The translations under genes were made by a program, and so were the position numbers. The notes beneath the pieces were generated by a model, which saw only the letters and a list, made by a program, of their open reading frames with translations, was not told the DNA's origin and made no database searches. Below, one piece after another: positions 56,884-64,000 of a stretch of 64,000 nt of DNA. The DNA comes from Bifidobacterium aesculapii (GTDB lineage: Bacteria > Actinomycetota > Actinomycetes > Actinomycetales > Bifidobacteriaceae), in contig NZ_BCFK01000003.1 of assembly GCF_001417815.1 (NCBI RefSeq), forward strand, positions 124,001 through 188,000. Direction: 5' to 3'. Position 1 is the stretch's first letter; the number at the start of each line of letters is the position of its first letter.

Positions 56884-59412
56884 TCACACCACGGTGAGCG
56901 TGACGACGGTCTTGTTGCCCTTCTCGTCACGCACGCGCACCTGTTCGCCCGGGTCGGGGCTCTGCAGGCGCACCGTATGCGTCACGTCGCCGAGCGGCGC
57001 GGACTTCTTGACCGACAATCCCAGCGCCTCCAACGTCTTGGCGGCCTCGTCGTAGGTCTTGCCGCGCACGTCCGGGATGGTCACCATCTCCGGCCCCTTG
57101 GAGACGACCACGTCCACCGAGTCGCCCCAATGCAGCTGCGTGTCCTTCGCGACGGAGGAGGAAAGCACCTTGCCGGCCTCGACGGTGTCGCTGTACGCCT
57201 CGCTCCAGTTCGCCTTGAGCTTGAGGTCGTTGAGCGCGGTCGTGGCCTCGTCCTTCGTGCGGCCCACGATGTCGGGCATCGTCACCGGCATCGGTCCCTT
57301 GGACAGCGCCACGGTGATCTCCGCATTGTGCTTCAACGTGGTGCCGGGGTCGGGCGACACGCTCAGCGCCACGCCTTCGGGCAGTGTCTCGGAGTACACG
57401 TCCTGGGATTCGTCGTGCTTGACGTTGTCGAATCCGGCCTCCTTGAGGGCGTCGAGCGGCGCCTTGCCGTGGGCCGAGTTCGGGTCGAGGATGTCGTCGG
57501 GGATGGTCGCCATCCGCACGCCCTTCGACACGACCACTTCGAGGGTGGGGGTGTGGCGCTTGCTCACGTGCATGTCGACCTGGGCGTCCCCGCCGTTGAG
57601 CTTCGCGGAGACGATGGTGCCCTCGTCCGCCGTGTCGCTGTATTCGCGGGTGATCTTGTACGGGATGCCCGCCACCTTCAGCGTGCCCTCGTAGGCGCTC
57701 CACGTGGCGCCTTCGAGCGTGCAGGCGCGATTGGCCTCGCAGGTCACGTCGTCCGGCTTCGGCAGCTCCCAGTAGCTGCCCGGCCCCCTGTAGTACCACC
57801 ATGCGAAGCCACCGCCGCCGGCCAGTGCGAGGCAGAGGATCACGGCGATGGCGATGATGATGGCCTTGCCGTGCCCTTTGCGTTTGGCCGGCTGCCCGGC
57901 GGGGGCCGCCATGGGGCCCGTGCCATCGGCGTGCGGTGTGGGCATCGGAGCCCCGGCCGCCGACGCGGGAGCCGGTGGGGCGGGCGGTACGGCGGCGGAG
58001 GCCACGCCGGTCGGCGGAATCTGGCCGGCGACCGGGCGCAGCGTCATGGTCCGCGCGTCGTCCGGCACCGCCGCCGGACCCGCCGCGGCCGCGACGGACG
58101 ACGCCGTGCGGGCGGCGGGCTGCGCCGCAGCGGTTCCGGCTCCTTCGTCGTCGTCCGCGAAATCGTACAGATCCAGCGGTTGCGTCTCCTGCGGTTCGGC
58201 AAGCGGTGCGAGCACCTGCGTCTCGCCCACCGCCATCGCCGTCGTCGGGGGAATCTGCGTCGTCGCGCCCGCCGTCCGTGCCGCGCCCGTCGCCGATGTC
58301 GTCTCCGCTGGCTGCGCCGCGCGTTCGGCGTCCGACGTGTCCGACGCATCCGACGGCGCGGGGGAGGGCGGTGCGGGGATGAGTGCGTGCGTTTCGGCCG
58401 CGTCGGCGGGACTCGCGCCCGCCGCTGCCGAAACGGCGAGACTTGCGGCAGGCAACGCGCCTGCCGCGCCTGCGGCGCCCGCCACGACCGACGCGCCCGC
58501 ATCCACATGCTCGCCCACACCCTGCCCGTCTTCCGTGCGCCGGTACTGCCACGCCTCCACCGTCAGGGAGCGCATCACGTCGCGCAGCTCCGCGGCCGCC
58601 GCCGTGGCGTCCGCGGAGCGCGCGGCGATGTCGCGTTCGGTCAGATGCGCGATGAACCGGGCGACGGACGGGTCGATGCCCGGGCACGGCACGGCCACCG
58701 ACGGCACGTCCTCGTGCACGTGCTTGAAGACGAGCGTGACGGGATTGTCGGAGATGAACGGCACTTCGCCGGCGAGCATCTCCCACGCCATGATGCCCAC
58801 CGCGTACAGGTCGCCCTGCGGCGTCGCCTCGTTGCGTTCGATGGTCTCCGGCGGCAGGTATGCGGCGGTGCCGAGCAGCATGCCGGTGGAGGAGAGCGTC
58901 GCCTGCGAGGTCGCCTTCGCCAATCCGAAATCGGTGATCTGGACATGCCCGCGGTCGTTGAGCATGATGTTCTCCGGTTTGATGTCGCGGTGCACCACGT
59001 TCACCTGATGCGCGGAGGAGAGCCCGTCGAGCGTTTCGGCGACGATGCGCAGCGTCTGGCGCACGCTGAATGTGCCCTGCGCGTTCATCTCGTGACGCAG
59101 GTTCACGCCATGCACGTATTCCATCACCAGATAGGCGAGCCCATGGTATTCGCCCGCGTCATACACCTGAACGATGTGCGGGTTGGCGATGCGCGCGGCG
59201 GAGCGGGCCTCGCGGCGGAACCGTTCGATGAACTGGTCGCGGTGCGGGCCCTGCGCGAGCTGCGTGTGCATCACCTTGACGGCCACCGGGCGCGCGAGGC
59301 GTTCGTCCTGCGCCTCGTACACCGTCGCCATGCCGCCCTGCGCGATCTGGCGCACGATGCGGTACCGACCCTCGATCAACTGTCCTTCTGGGGCGTTTGC
59401 GGCTTCAGTCAT
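56884..59412 (-). CDS. pknB: Serine/threonine protein kinase with PASTA repeats (PknB type)
   Basis: This 842-residue transmembrane kinase has an N-terminal Hanks-type domain (about 15-285): glycine loop QIAQGGMATVYEAQ, VAVKVMH lysine, catalytic HRDIKPENIM and DFGLAKA. A long Ala/Pro/Thr-rich linker (about 290-510) leads to one span (AIIIAIAVILCLALAGGGGF) and four extracytoplasmic PASTA modules, the first divergent. PASTA domains bind muropeptides or lipid II, linking wall growth to phosphorylation. I start at ATG 59412 (MTEAANAPEGQLIEGRYRIV); the longer frame overlaps the polyprenyl synthase gene. No other cell-wall gene of the classic pknB operon is adjacent. Confidence 0.93.
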   Translation of the reverse strand: MTEAANAPEGQLIEGRYRIVRQIAQGGMATVYEAQDERLARPVAVKVMHTQLAQGPHRDQFIERFRREARSAARIANPHIVQVYDAGEYHGLAYLVMEYVHGVNLRHEMNAQGTFSVRQTLRIVAETLDGLSSAHQVNVVHRDIKPENIMLNDRGHVQITDFGLAKATSQATLSSTGMLLGTAAYLPPETIERNEATPQGDLYAVGIMAWEMLAGEVPFISDNPVTLVFKHVHEDVPSVAVPCPGIDPSVARFIAHLTERDIAARSADATAAAAELRDVMRSLTVEAWQYRRTEDGQGVGEHVDAGASVVAGAAGAAGALPAASLAVSAAAGASPADAAETHALIPAPPSPAPSDASDTSDAERAAQPAETTSATGAARTAGATTQIPPTTAMAVGETQVLAPLAEPQETQPLDLYDFADDDEGAGTAAAQPAARTASSVAAAAGPAAVPDDARTMTLRPVAGQIPPTGVASAAVPPAPPAPASAAGAPMPTPHADGTGPMAAPAGQPAKRKGHGKAIIIAIAVILCLALAGGGGFAWWYYRGPGSYWELPKPDDVTCEANRACTLEGATWSAYEGTLKVAGIPYKITREYSDTADEGTIVSAKLNGGDAQVDMHVSKRHTPTLEVVVSKGVRMATIPDDILDPNSAHGKAPLDALKEAGFDNVKHDESQDVYSETLPEGVALSVSPDPGTTLKHNAEITVALSKGPMPVTMPDIVGRTKDEATTALNDLKLKANWSEAYSDTVEAGKVLSSSVAKDTQLHWGDSVDVVVSKGPEMVTIPDVRGKTYDEAAKTLEALGLSVKKSAPLGDVTHTVRLQSPDPGEQVRVRDEKGNKTVVTLTVV

Positions 59413-59506
59413 AACGGTTTCGTCCGTGTCCTTACCATCGTTCGGAATACGTCGTTCGCCGTGCGCCGCCATGCCGTGGCGCGACGACGCGCGAACCGTC
59501 TCCACT

Positions 59507-60604
59507 CTAGCGTTCGGCCACGTCCGGGACGAAACGCGCGCACGCGTGCACAAGACGTTCGTGAGGCCGCGCGTCGAGCCCCAGCCCGTCGATCGCGTCG
59601 AGCGTGCGCCGCCATAGGCGCGCGATGCGATCGTGCGATTGTGCCACGGCGCCGGTCGAGGAGAACAGTCCGATCGCGCGGCGCACGTCCGCCTCGTCGC
59701 GGGCGGGCGCGCGGAACATCGCGGCGAGCTCGTCCGCCTCGTCGCGGGACGCCATGTCGAGCGCGTCGGCGAGCAGCACGGTGCGCTTGCCTTCGCGGAT
59801 GTCGCCGCCCACGGGCTTGCCGCTCGTACGGCTTGACCCGACGACGTCGATGAGGTCGTCCTCCAGCTGGAACGCCAATCCGAGCGGCTCTCCCACGGCC
59901 AGCGCACGGGCGCGGGCGTCGTCCGGGTCGACGCCCGCGGCGAGCAGCGCCAGCTCCAGCGGGGCGATCGTCGTGTAGCTCGCCGTCTTCCACCGGAACA
60001 CGCCCAGCGACGCCTCGACGAGCGCCTGCGGGTAGTCCAGAGACGCCTGTTCGACGGCGAGGTCGAGCACCTGGCCGATCTCGACCTCGCGCTGCATGGT
60101 GAGGAACGCGGACACCAGCGCCGAGGAATGCGCCAGTCCGCCCGCCGCGCTGTTGGCGATGTCGACGCAGGCGGTCGCCAGCAGGTCGCCGAGCATCAGC
60201 CCCAACCCGCGGCCGATCGCCGGCGCGCCCGACCATGTCTCCAACGCGCGGTGGGCGCTCGGACGCCCACGGCGCAGGTCCGAATCGTCGATGATGTCGT
60301 CGTGGACGAGCGCCGCGGTCTGGAACACCTCGATCGCGCACGCCATGTCGACCATCGCGGGCCGGCTCGCCGGGCCGCCGCCGAACACGTCGTACGCGGT
60401 CAACGCGAGCAGGGCGCGCAGACGCTTGCCGCCCTCGCTGGAGGTCATGCCTTGCGCGACGACGGCGTCGAGCATCGCGCGGCAGGCGGAGGGTATGGCG
60501 GGCCCGCCCAAGGCGCCCGACGCGTCGGGCACGCCCGCGCGTTCGGCCACCAGTTCGGCGATCCGCGGTTCGATCAGGGAACGGTCAGCGTCAGTCGTAC
60601 ACAT
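59507..60604 (-). CDS. Polyprenyl diphosphate synthase (trans-isoprenyl type)
   Basis: This 365-residue enzyme condenses isopentenyl diphosphate with allylic diphosphates. The first aspartate-rich motif is DDIIDDSDLRRG (about 101-112, DDxxD) and the second is QLEDDLIDVVGS (about 246). GGKRLRALLALTAYD and the FQTAALVHDDI region are standard. Residues just before the first motif (IEVFQTAALV) hint at a medium-chain product such as geranylgeranyl diphosphate, but chain length cannot be read reliably. I start at ATG 60604, which lies 7 nt after TAACTT with a TTGTAT -35 at 17-bp spacing; the GTG upstream at 60679 precedes that promoter. Confidence 0.9.
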   Translation of the reverse strand: MCTTDADRSLIEPRIAELVAERAGVPDASGALGGPAIPSACRAMLDAVVAQGMTSSEGGKRLRALLALTAYDVFGGGPASRPAMVDMACAIEVFQTAALVHDDIIDDSDLRRGRPSAHRALETWSGAPAIGRGLGLMLGDLLATACVDIANSAAGGLAHSSALVSAFLTMQREVEIGQVLDLAVEQASLDYPQALVEASLGVFRWKTASYTTIAPLELALLAAGVDPDDARARALAVGEPLGLAFQLEDDLIDVVGSSRTSGKPVGGDIREGKRTVLLADALDMASRDEADELAAMFRAPARDEADVRRAIGLFSSTGAVAQSHDRIARLWRRTLDAIDGLGLDARPHERLVHACARFVPDVAER

Positions 60605-60611
60605 GCCTTCT

Positions 60612-60640
60612 AAGTTATCCACAATGTCGGGCGAATACAA
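60612..60640 (-). promoter_or_regulatory. Promoter of the polyprenyl synthase gene
   Basis: On the minus strand TTGTAT (-35, 60640-60635), a 17-bp spacer, and TAACTT (-10, 60617-60612) are followed by 7 nt and ATG 60604. This is one of the best-formed promoters in the window and predicts a leaderless mRNA. Confidence 0.6.
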
Positions 60641-60797
60641 GAACCCAGCATTTCCAACGGGTTTCGGGGTATTGACCACATTGGCCGCGCAGCGTGCGCC
60701 GAGAGGGCGCGGCCCGTCATACTGGCATCACGGCCGCTCGATCCCGCGGCCGCGAATCCGGCGGGGCACGCCCGCCGACGTCATCAAGGAGGACGAC

Positions 60798-61487
60798 ATG
60801 ACACGACATGGACGCGCTGGACCGTCCGGAGGCCGCACCGGCCCCCACGGGGTGAGGGCCGACGACCCGGAACGCTGCAAGGAGTACCTGTCCGGCATCG
60901 GCGAGCTCGGCACGGACGTCATCGACGATCTGGTCGCCAGGCTGCGCGAGGACAGGCGTGCGCACGGGCCGGAGGAAGGCGTCGCCGATTGGATGGACGG
61001 GCCGCTCGACGAATGGCTCGACCACATCGACCACGGGTACGTCGATCTCGACGAGGAGACGATGGCGGCGATCGCCGTCGGCATGCACGAGGTGCTGTCG
61101 ATGCGCGACGCGATCATCCTGTCGATGATCGCCGACCGCGACGTCTGCGACAGGGACGCGCTCATGGCCATCCTGACCCGTCCGCGCACCGCACCGGTGT
61201 CCGCCAAGGTGCGTGACCTGCTCACGGATGCCTTCGAGAACCGTCGCGGACCGGACCTGACGCGATGCCAGGCGGGCGTCACCATGCTGACGGGCATGAC
61301 GCGGCTCATGCCGTTCGCGATGTGCGCCCAGCAGTTCGCCTCCATCGCCTACATACTGTGGTGGCTGGGCGACTGCCGGGCCGCGGCGTACGCGCTGCGA
61401 TCGCTCGCCGCGGACGAGCGGTGCACGCTCGCGGCCATCATCCTGTCCGCGGCGCAGCGCGGCCTCGGGCCGGCGTGCGCCGGATGA
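60798..61487 (+). CDS. DUF4192-like protein
   Basis: This 229-residue protein starts at ATG 60798 with AAGGAGG 6 nt upstream. The C-terminal part (SIAYILWWLGDCRAAAYALR, SLAADERCTLAAIILSAAQR, GLGPACAG) matches the end of the actinobacterial DUF4192 family (a helical block of the form ...W..GD...A..AL..AL..DP...LA.LL..AL..G..P). The middle holds MRDAIILSMIADRD. The N-terminal strand region of DUF4192 seems shortened. Function unknown. It lies just before the principal sigma factor gene. Confidence 0.7.
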   Translation: MTRHGRAGPSGGRTGPHGVRADDPERCKEYLSGIGELGTDVIDDLVARLREDRRAHGPEEGVADWMDGPLDEWLDHIDHGYVDLDEETMAAIAVGMHEVLSMRDAIILSMIADRDVCDRDALMAILTRPRTAPVSAKVRDLLTDAFENRRGPDLTRCQAGVTMLTGMTRLMPFAMCAQQFASIAYILWWLGDCRAAAYALRSLAADERCTLAAIILSAAQRGLGPACAG

Positions 61488-61620
61488 CGCGGACGTCTTC
61501 GCCGGGAGCGCACGTGCGTGCGGCGCGCGCCCTGCGGACGATGCGGCGCGCGGCGGATGTTCCGCGCCGGGAATAATCGTCCCTATGGGGTGGTTTACTC
61601 ACATAGTTGACGATTTGCCC

Positions 61621-61649
61621 TTGCCAGAAGTGTGCCCATGTGGTATACG
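61621..61649 (+). promoter_or_regulatory. Promoter of the principal sigma factor gene
   Basis: TTGCCA (61621-61626), a 17-bp spacer and TATACG (61644-61649) lie 33 nt before the TTG start. TTGACG at 61608-61613 has no matching -10. Confidence 0.5.
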
Positions 61650-61681
61650 GGGCGGGGCGAGGAACCGCGAGGAGGATCAGT

Positions 61682-63124
61682 TTGGCTACCAAGAGCACGA
61701 CGGCCGGCGACAAGACCGAGGACACCCAGGAGACGAAGCCCGCCGCCGCCAAGAAAGCCAGCACCGCGCGCAAGCCCGCCGCAAGGAGGACGGCCGCGAA
61801 GACGGCCTCGAAGACCACGGGAGGCAAGCCGGCCGCGAAGCGTACGCGCCGGAAGAAGGACGAGCCGGCCAAGCAGGTGGACGCCGATGAGGTGGACGAG
61901 CTCGACGACGAGAAGGAGGATCTCGACGTCGACGACCTCGACGAGCTTGACGAGGAATTGGACGGCGACGACGTCGACGAGTCCGAGGACGACGGGTCCG
62001 ACGAGGATCTCGACGACGAGGACGAGGATGACGACGTCGACGAGGAGGACGAGGACGACGCCGAGGAGGGCAAGCCCGCCGAGGCGGAGGAGCCCAAGCA
62101 GAAGGGCGCCTTCGTCGTGCGCGATGACGATGACGACGACTACGAGCCGCGTCCGCGCCGCCGCGGCGGCAAGGTCGGCAACCCGAAGCGCCGTGTGATC
62201 ACCGCGGGCGCCACCGCCGACCCGGTCAAGGACTATCTGAAGCAGATCGGCCGCGTCAACCTGCTGAACGCCGAACAGGAGGTCGACCTGTCCGAGCGCA
62301 TCGAGGCCGGCCTGTACGCCCAGCACCTGCTCGACACCGAAGGCGACACGCTGGACTTCAAGCGCAAGCGCGAGCTCAAGTGGGCGGCGAACGACGGCAA
62401 GAAGGCCAAGGACCACCTGCTGGAGGCGAACCTGCGTCTCGTCGTCTCGCTCGCCAAGCGCTACACCGGCCGCGGCATGCTGTTCCTCGACCTCATTCAG
62501 GAAGGCAACCTCGGTCTGATCCGCGCGGTCGAGAAGTTCGACTGGAAGAAGGGCTTCAAGTTCTCCACGTACGCCACGTGGTGGATCCGCCAGGCCATCA
62601 CCCGCGCCATGGCCGATCAGGCGCGCACCATCCGCGTGCCCGTGCACATGGTCGAGGTCATCAACAAGCTGTCGCGCGTGCAGCGCCAGATGCTGCAGGA
62701 TCTCGGCCGCGAACCCACGCCGGACGAGCTCGCCCGCGAGCTCGACATGCCGGTCGAGAAGGTGCAGGAGGTGCAGAAGTACGGCCGCGAGCCGATCTCC
62801 CTGCACACCCCGCTCGGCGAGGACGGCGATTCCGAGTTCGGCGACCTCATCGAGGACACCGACGCCATCGCCCCCTCCGACGCGGTCGCGTTCTCGCTGC
62901 TGCAGGAGCAGTTCAAGAGCGTGCTGGAGACGCTGTCGCCGCGTGAGTCCGGCGTCATCAAGATGCGTTATGGCCTCGAGGACGGCCAGCCGAAGACCCT
63001 CGACGACATCGGCCGCGTGTACGGCGTGACGCGCGAGCGCATCCGCCAGATCGAATCGAAGACCATGTCGAAGCTGCGCCACCCGTCCCGTTCGCAGACG
63101 CTGCGCGACTTCCTGGACCAGTGA
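61682..63124 (+). CDS. rpoD: Principal RNA polymerase sigma factor (RpoD/SigA/HrdB)
   Basis: This 480-residue sigma-70 factor directs housekeeping transcription. The N-terminus is unusual: a Lys/Ala/Thr-rich stretch (about 1-60) and then a strongly Asp/Glu-rich stretch (about 60-135). Region 1.2 begins [20 protein letters not shown]; region 2 has [32 protein letters not shown] and the promoter-melting [17 protein letters not shown]; region 4 ends with [27 protein letters not shown] is 6 nt before the TTG start at 61682; the upstream GTG-type extension lies within the promoter. It precedes a GyrB/ParE gene, as often in actinobacteria. Confidence 0.95.
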   Translation: MATKSTTAGDKTEDTQETKPAAAKKASTARKPAARRTAAKTASKTTGGKPAAKRTRRKKDEPAKQVDADEVDELDDEKEDLDVDDLDELDEELDGDDVDESEDDGSDEDLDDEDEDDDVDEEDEDDAEEGKPAEAEEPKQKGAFVVRDDDDDDYEPRPRRRGGKVGNPKRRVITAGATADPVKDYLKQIGRVNLLNAEQEVDLSERIEAGLYAQHLLDTEGDTLDFKRKRELKWAANDGKKAKDHLLEANLRLVVSLAKRYTGRGMLFLDLIQEGNLGLIRAVEKFDWKKGFKFSTYATWWIRQAITRAMADQARTIRVPVHMVEVINKLSRVQRQMLQDLGREPTPDELARELDMPVEKVQEVQKYGREPISLHTPLGEDGDSEFGDLIEDTDAIAPSDAVAFSLLQEQFKSVLETLSPRESGVIKMRYGLEDGQPKTLDDIGRVYGVTRERIRQIESKTMSKLRHPSRSQTLRDFLDQ

Positions 63125-63155
63125 CCGCGCCGCGCGGCGGCGGCCGCGCGAGGAG

Positions 63156-63180
63156 TGGAACGGCCCGGCGGGCCGTTCCA
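63156..63180 (+). terminator. 11-bp hairpin after the sigma factor gene
   Basis: TGGAACGGCCC pairs with GGGCCGTTCCA around GGC, 32 nt after the rpoD stop; no T-tract. Confidence 0.65.
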
Positions 63181-63233
63181 TGACGGAGCCGTCTTCGGCT
63201 CCCGTTCAACCATCACCCGACTGATAGAGGAAT

Positions 63234-64000
63234 ATGGCCACAGAGGAATACGGCGCTAAGGATCTTGCCGTTCTTGAAGGGCTCGACGCGGTGCGCAAGC
63301 GCCCGGGCATGTACATCGGCACCACCGACTCGCAGGGTCTCATGCACTGCCTGTGGGAGATCATCGACAATTCCGTCGACGAGGCGCTGGCCGGGTTCTG
63401 CGACAGGATCGTCGTGACCCTGCACACCGACGGTTCCATCGAGGTCGAGGACAACGGCCGCGGCATCCCCGTCGACAAGGAGCCGAAGACCAAGCTGTCC
63501 GGCGTGGAGGTCGTCATGACCAAGCTGCACGCCGGCGCGAAGTTCGGCAACTCGTCGTACAACGCGGTCGGCGGCCTGCACGGCGTCGGCTCGTCGGTCG
63601 TCAACGCGTTGAGCTCCCGTCTCGACGTGTGGGTGGACCGTGACGGGCTCACGCACCACATGGCGTTCCATCAGGGCCATCCGGGCGTGTATGCGGACGC
63701 CGACCCGGCGAACCCTTCGCCGGATTCGCCGTTCAAGCGCACGCGCAAGAACCGTCCCACCGAGCTTGAGATCACCGGCGAGGTGCCCGCGAAACGGACC
63801 GGCACGCGCATTCGCTACTGGGCGGACGCCGAGATCTTCAACAGCACCGCGGAATTCTCGTACGAGCAGCTCATCGATCGTGTGCGGCAGACCAGCTTCC
63901 TCGTGCCGGGGCTCAGGATCGTCGTCGTCGACGAGAGCATTCCCGCCACCGGCGACGCGTCGGTCGACGAGATGCGCGAAGTGGACGCGTCCGACGCCGA
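63234..64000 (+). CDS. Type IIA topoisomerase subunit B (ParE/GyrB), 5' part
   Basis: The frame starts at ATG 63234 behind GATAGAGG and is still open at the window edge; 255 residues are visible. It is the GHKL ATPase end: KDLAVLEGLDAVRKRPGMYI, EIIDNSVDEALAG (ATP-binding Asn/Glu), VEDNGRGIPV and the YNAVGGLHGVGSSVVNALS loop. The QTK transducer and TOPRIM domains lie outside. Its place next to rpoD, away from dnaA/recF, favours the ParE-like second copy over gyrB (inference). An unusual Pro/Ser/Asp-rich loop is seen at about 154-170. Confidence 0.9.
   Translation, partial: MATEEYGAKDLAVLEGLDAVRKRPGMYIGTTDSQGLMHCLWEIIDNSVDEALAGFCDRIVVTLHTDGSIEVEDNGRGIPVDKEPKTKLSGVEVVMTKLHAGAKFGNSSYNAVGGLHGVGSSVVNALSSRLDVWVDRDGLTHHMAFHQGHPGVYADADPANPSPDSPFKRTRKNRPTELEITGEVPAKRTGTRIRYWADAEIFNSTAEFSYEQLIDRVRQTSFLVPGLRIVVVDESIPATGDASVDEMREVDASDA

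Overview
The window reads as a stretch of a high-GC actinobacterial chromosome, almost certainly Bifidobacterium. The evidence is strongly GC-biased third codon positions, actinobacterium-specific families side by side (proteins I recognise as DUF3710, DUF3159, DUF3046 and DUF4192), the order clgR-DUF3046-recA-recX, an actinobacterial SOS box, a PASTA-domain PknB beside a polyprenyl synthase, and a bifidobacterial-type fused oligopeptide transporter ATPase. The species cannot be fixed from the sequence. It is mostly core genome: I see no IS element, prophage, integron, CRISPR array or tRNA. One ncRNA is present (RNase P RNA, minus strand).

Layout. 1-3.6 kb: 3' end of typA, a small membrane protein, then pheA and tyrA (last steps of Phe/Tyr synthesis). 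3.6-7.9 kb (minus): a small SH3-like protein and a MacB/FtsX-type ABC exporter. 7.9-9.0 kb: xerC. 9.2-15.1 kb: oligopeptide ABC importer (binding lipoprotein, strong hairpin, two permeases, fused double ATPase). 15.3-19.8 kb: exonuclease III, DUF3710-DUF3159, a TrmA/RlmD-type RNA methyltransferase without Fe-S cysteines, and a small lipoprotein-like protein. 19.9-25.3 kb: CtpE-like P-type ATPase and aconitase. 25.5-29.7 kb (minus): NarL-type histidine kinase, response regulator and, in the same apparent operon, a DUF262/DUF1524/RAMA protein whose HNH residues look lost; an MmpS-like protein diverges from it. 30.6-36.9 kb: BI-1/YccA protein, EamA transporter, small alarmone synthetase, miaB-miaA, and a Fic protein with an eroded motif. 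37-44.3 kb: ftsK, pgsA, cinA/pncC, clgR, DUF3046, recA, recX. 44.3-48.9 kb: rnpB, long-form HPF, secA. 49-54 kb: a TetR regulator divergent from an MMPL transporter that overlaps a secreted YhgE/Pip-like coiled-coil protein. 54.1-64 kb: trpD, a membrane protein, plsC, pknB, a polyprenyl synthase, a DUF4192 protein, the principal sigma factor and the 5' part of a GyrB/ParE gene.

Two window-wide patterns stand out. About ten genes carry a TANNNT -10 element 6-8 nt before the start codon with no Shine-Dalgarno, which predicts leaderless mRNAs and corrects several start sites. Many gene ends carry unusually long, nearly perfect hairpins without a T-tract; the extremes are a 27-bp stem at 31624-31680 and a 60-nt perfect palindrome at 55197-55256. 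The most interesting accessory-looking loci are the two-component/DUF262-RAMA operon and the MMPL/coiled-coil/TetR module. All family assignments come from reading motifs; no database search was run.
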